Shown piece by piece: positions 63,485 through 64,000 of a DNA stretch of 64,000 nucleotides. Made by a program: the position numbers and the translations under genes. Origin of the DNA: Pseudomonas sp. ok272 (GTDB lineage Bacteria; Pseudomonadota; Gammaproteobacteria; Pseudomonadales; Pseudomonadaceae); NCBI RefSeq assembly GCF_900109995.1, contig NZ_FOCB01000019.1, positions 1 to 64,000 of the forward strand. The letters run 5' to 3'. The notes under the pieces are model-generated. The model had not been told where the DNA came from, did no database searches, and worked only from the letters and a program-made list of their open reading frames with translations. The first letter of the stretch is position 1. Each line of letters begins with the position of its first letter.

Positions 63485-63660
63485 GCGCTGGCGCATGTCG
63501 ACAAAGACGAAGTCCGAAGTGCCTACAACAGGGCGGACTACATCGACGCCGGCGTCCGATGATGGCTTGGTGGAGTGAGCATATCCAGAAAGCGACCACA
63601 GGCAGTCTGTCGGTAACTGCCATCAATGAGCAGGAACGAACTGTCGTGCCAATACGGTGA
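63485..63660 (+). pseudogene. 3' fragment of a second tyrosine integrase
   Basis: Aligns with residues 360-418 of the intact integrase at 54558-55814. It keeps ALAHVDKDEVRSAYNRADYI, including the nucleophile tyrosine, then loses one base near 63545 and continues in the next frame as RRPMMAWWSEHIQKATTGSL to TGA at 63658. The rest of the gene is absent. It has the same orientation as the intact integrase. Even the sequence after the stop (GAGCGCTCAC) is shared. Confidence 0.88.
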
Positions 63661-63719
63661 GCGCTCACGGGACGCCACCGGTAACCGATATGACTCCCCA
63701 GATGGAGCGTTGGTTGATT

Positions 63720-63800
63720 TGGCGACAGCGGCGACACCGGCGACAACCCGCGTCGCAGCTGGGCTAGAAAGTGGCGACAATATTGGCGACCGTCGCCACT
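63720..63800. repeat. GGCGACA repeat cluster after the integrase remnant (copy 2)
   Basis: GGCGACA at 63721, 63730 and 63739, then AGTGGCGAC (63770-63778) mirrored by GTCGCCACT (63792-63800), a perfect 9-bp inverted repeat. The order of direct copies, CAACCCGCG and inverted pair matches the cluster after the intact integrase. Confidence 0.55.
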
Positions 63801-63829
63801 TTCAAGTTCGCTAATACGCTTTCCGGCCA

Positions 63830-63874
63830 AGCCCTCATGGCTGGGAAGGCTCAGCATTCCCAGCCATGAGGGCT
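63830..63874. repeat. Perfect 18-bp palindrome with 9-base loop
   Basis: AGCCCTCATGGCTGGGAA and its exact reverse complement flank GGCTCAGCA. No U-tract follows on either strand. It may be a recombination, origin-like or terminator structure of the island. No gene is seen from 63661 to 64000. Confidence 0.6.
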
Positions 63875-64000
63875 CGCGTAACAAAGCCGACGAACGGCTA
63901 CGCCACCACCCAAAGCCATCGGTTTCCAAGACCGTCCGGTGGCCTCAACTGGCGCCACGCGCATCCAAAACAGCGATTGACCTGCAGCCAGACAGGGCTT

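Noticed and set aside
63303-63929. 208-codon minus-strand frame at the window end
   Set aside because: Antisense to the integrase remnant and through the palindrome; no coherent domain, although a different frame at 63238-63417 may be a gene remnant.
62971-64000. Second ssrA-type att copy marking the island right end
   Set aside because: No match to the ssrA T-arm or acceptor sequence was found, so the right boundary is not in the window or has been lost.
54400-64000. CRISPR array or retron-like RNA in the island
   Set aside because: No regularly spaced repeats with unique spacers and no reverse transcriptase gene are visible; the GGCGACA copies are too short and irregular.

Overview
The window comes from a gammaproteobacterium of the genus Pseudomonas, most likely the P. 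fluorescens group. The evidence is gene order (MCP-ampE-ampD-nadC; tRNA-Leu-tRNA-fMet-rimP-nusA-infB-rbfA-truB-rpsO-pnp; fur/omlA back to back; the lactate cluster lldR-lldP-lldABC-dld), the tmRNA tag peptide and REP-type palindromes. About 53 kb is dense, GC-rich core genome. The last 9.6 kb is a mobile region attached to the 3' end of the tmRNA gene.

Layout. 1-6.2 kb: a small DUF559 protein, then the fructose PTS operon fruB-fruK-fruA (minus strand), read divergently from its regulator fruR/cra (TTG start) with a Cra-like operator between them. 7.3-13.6 kb: tatD, a zinc-ribbon membrane protein, a chemoreceptor, ampE-ampD, nadC and a small DUF6388-like protein. 13.7-30.6 kb, nearly all minus strand: tRNA-Thr; a translation, transcription and RNA-decay operon (rimP, nusA, infB, rbfA, truB, rpsO, pnp); tRNA-fMet and tRNA-Leu; secG-tpiA-glmM-folP-ftsH-rlmE; then yhbY (plus), a DUF4149 membrane protein and greA. 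30.6-40.2 kb: carB-carA, dapB, dnaJ-dnaK-grpE with a near-consensus sigma-32 promoter. 40.4-44.7 kb: recN with a LexA box, fur, bamE, rnfH, ratA, smpB. 44.7-53.4 kb: a REPIN-like element and the lactate utilisation cluster with a perfect LldR-type operator. 53.6-54.4 kb: a small exported protein and ssrA (tmRNA).

Mobile region (54.4 kb to window end). A P4-type tyrosine integrase lies immediately beyond ssrA. A type I restriction-modification operon on the minus strand follows (hsdM-hsdS-[broken helicase]-hsdR). HsdR carries a DUF4145-like N-terminus and a coiled coil. A 5'-truncated, frameshifted UvrD-like helicase sits between hsdS and hsdR. On the far side of hsdM, at 63485-63660, is a degenerate 3' fragment of a second integrase closely related to the intact one. 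Both integrase ends are followed by similar arrays of a GGCGACA repeat plus an inverted pair of the same word. The hsd cassette is therefore bracketed by two homologous integrase tails, which suggests stacked islands at ssrA or recombination between them. No second copy of the ssrA 3' end was found, so the island probably continues past the window.

Functional themes: sugar and lactate use with local regulators, cell-wall recycling and beta-lactamase signalling (ampDE), ribosome biogenesis and trans-translation (smpB and ssrA about 9 kb apart), heat shock, SOS repair, iron control and restriction defence. I see no clearly new system. The least explained parts are the integrase-tail repeats, the helicase remnant inside the hsd operon, a perfect 18-bp palindrome near the right edge, and the hairpin in the carA leader.
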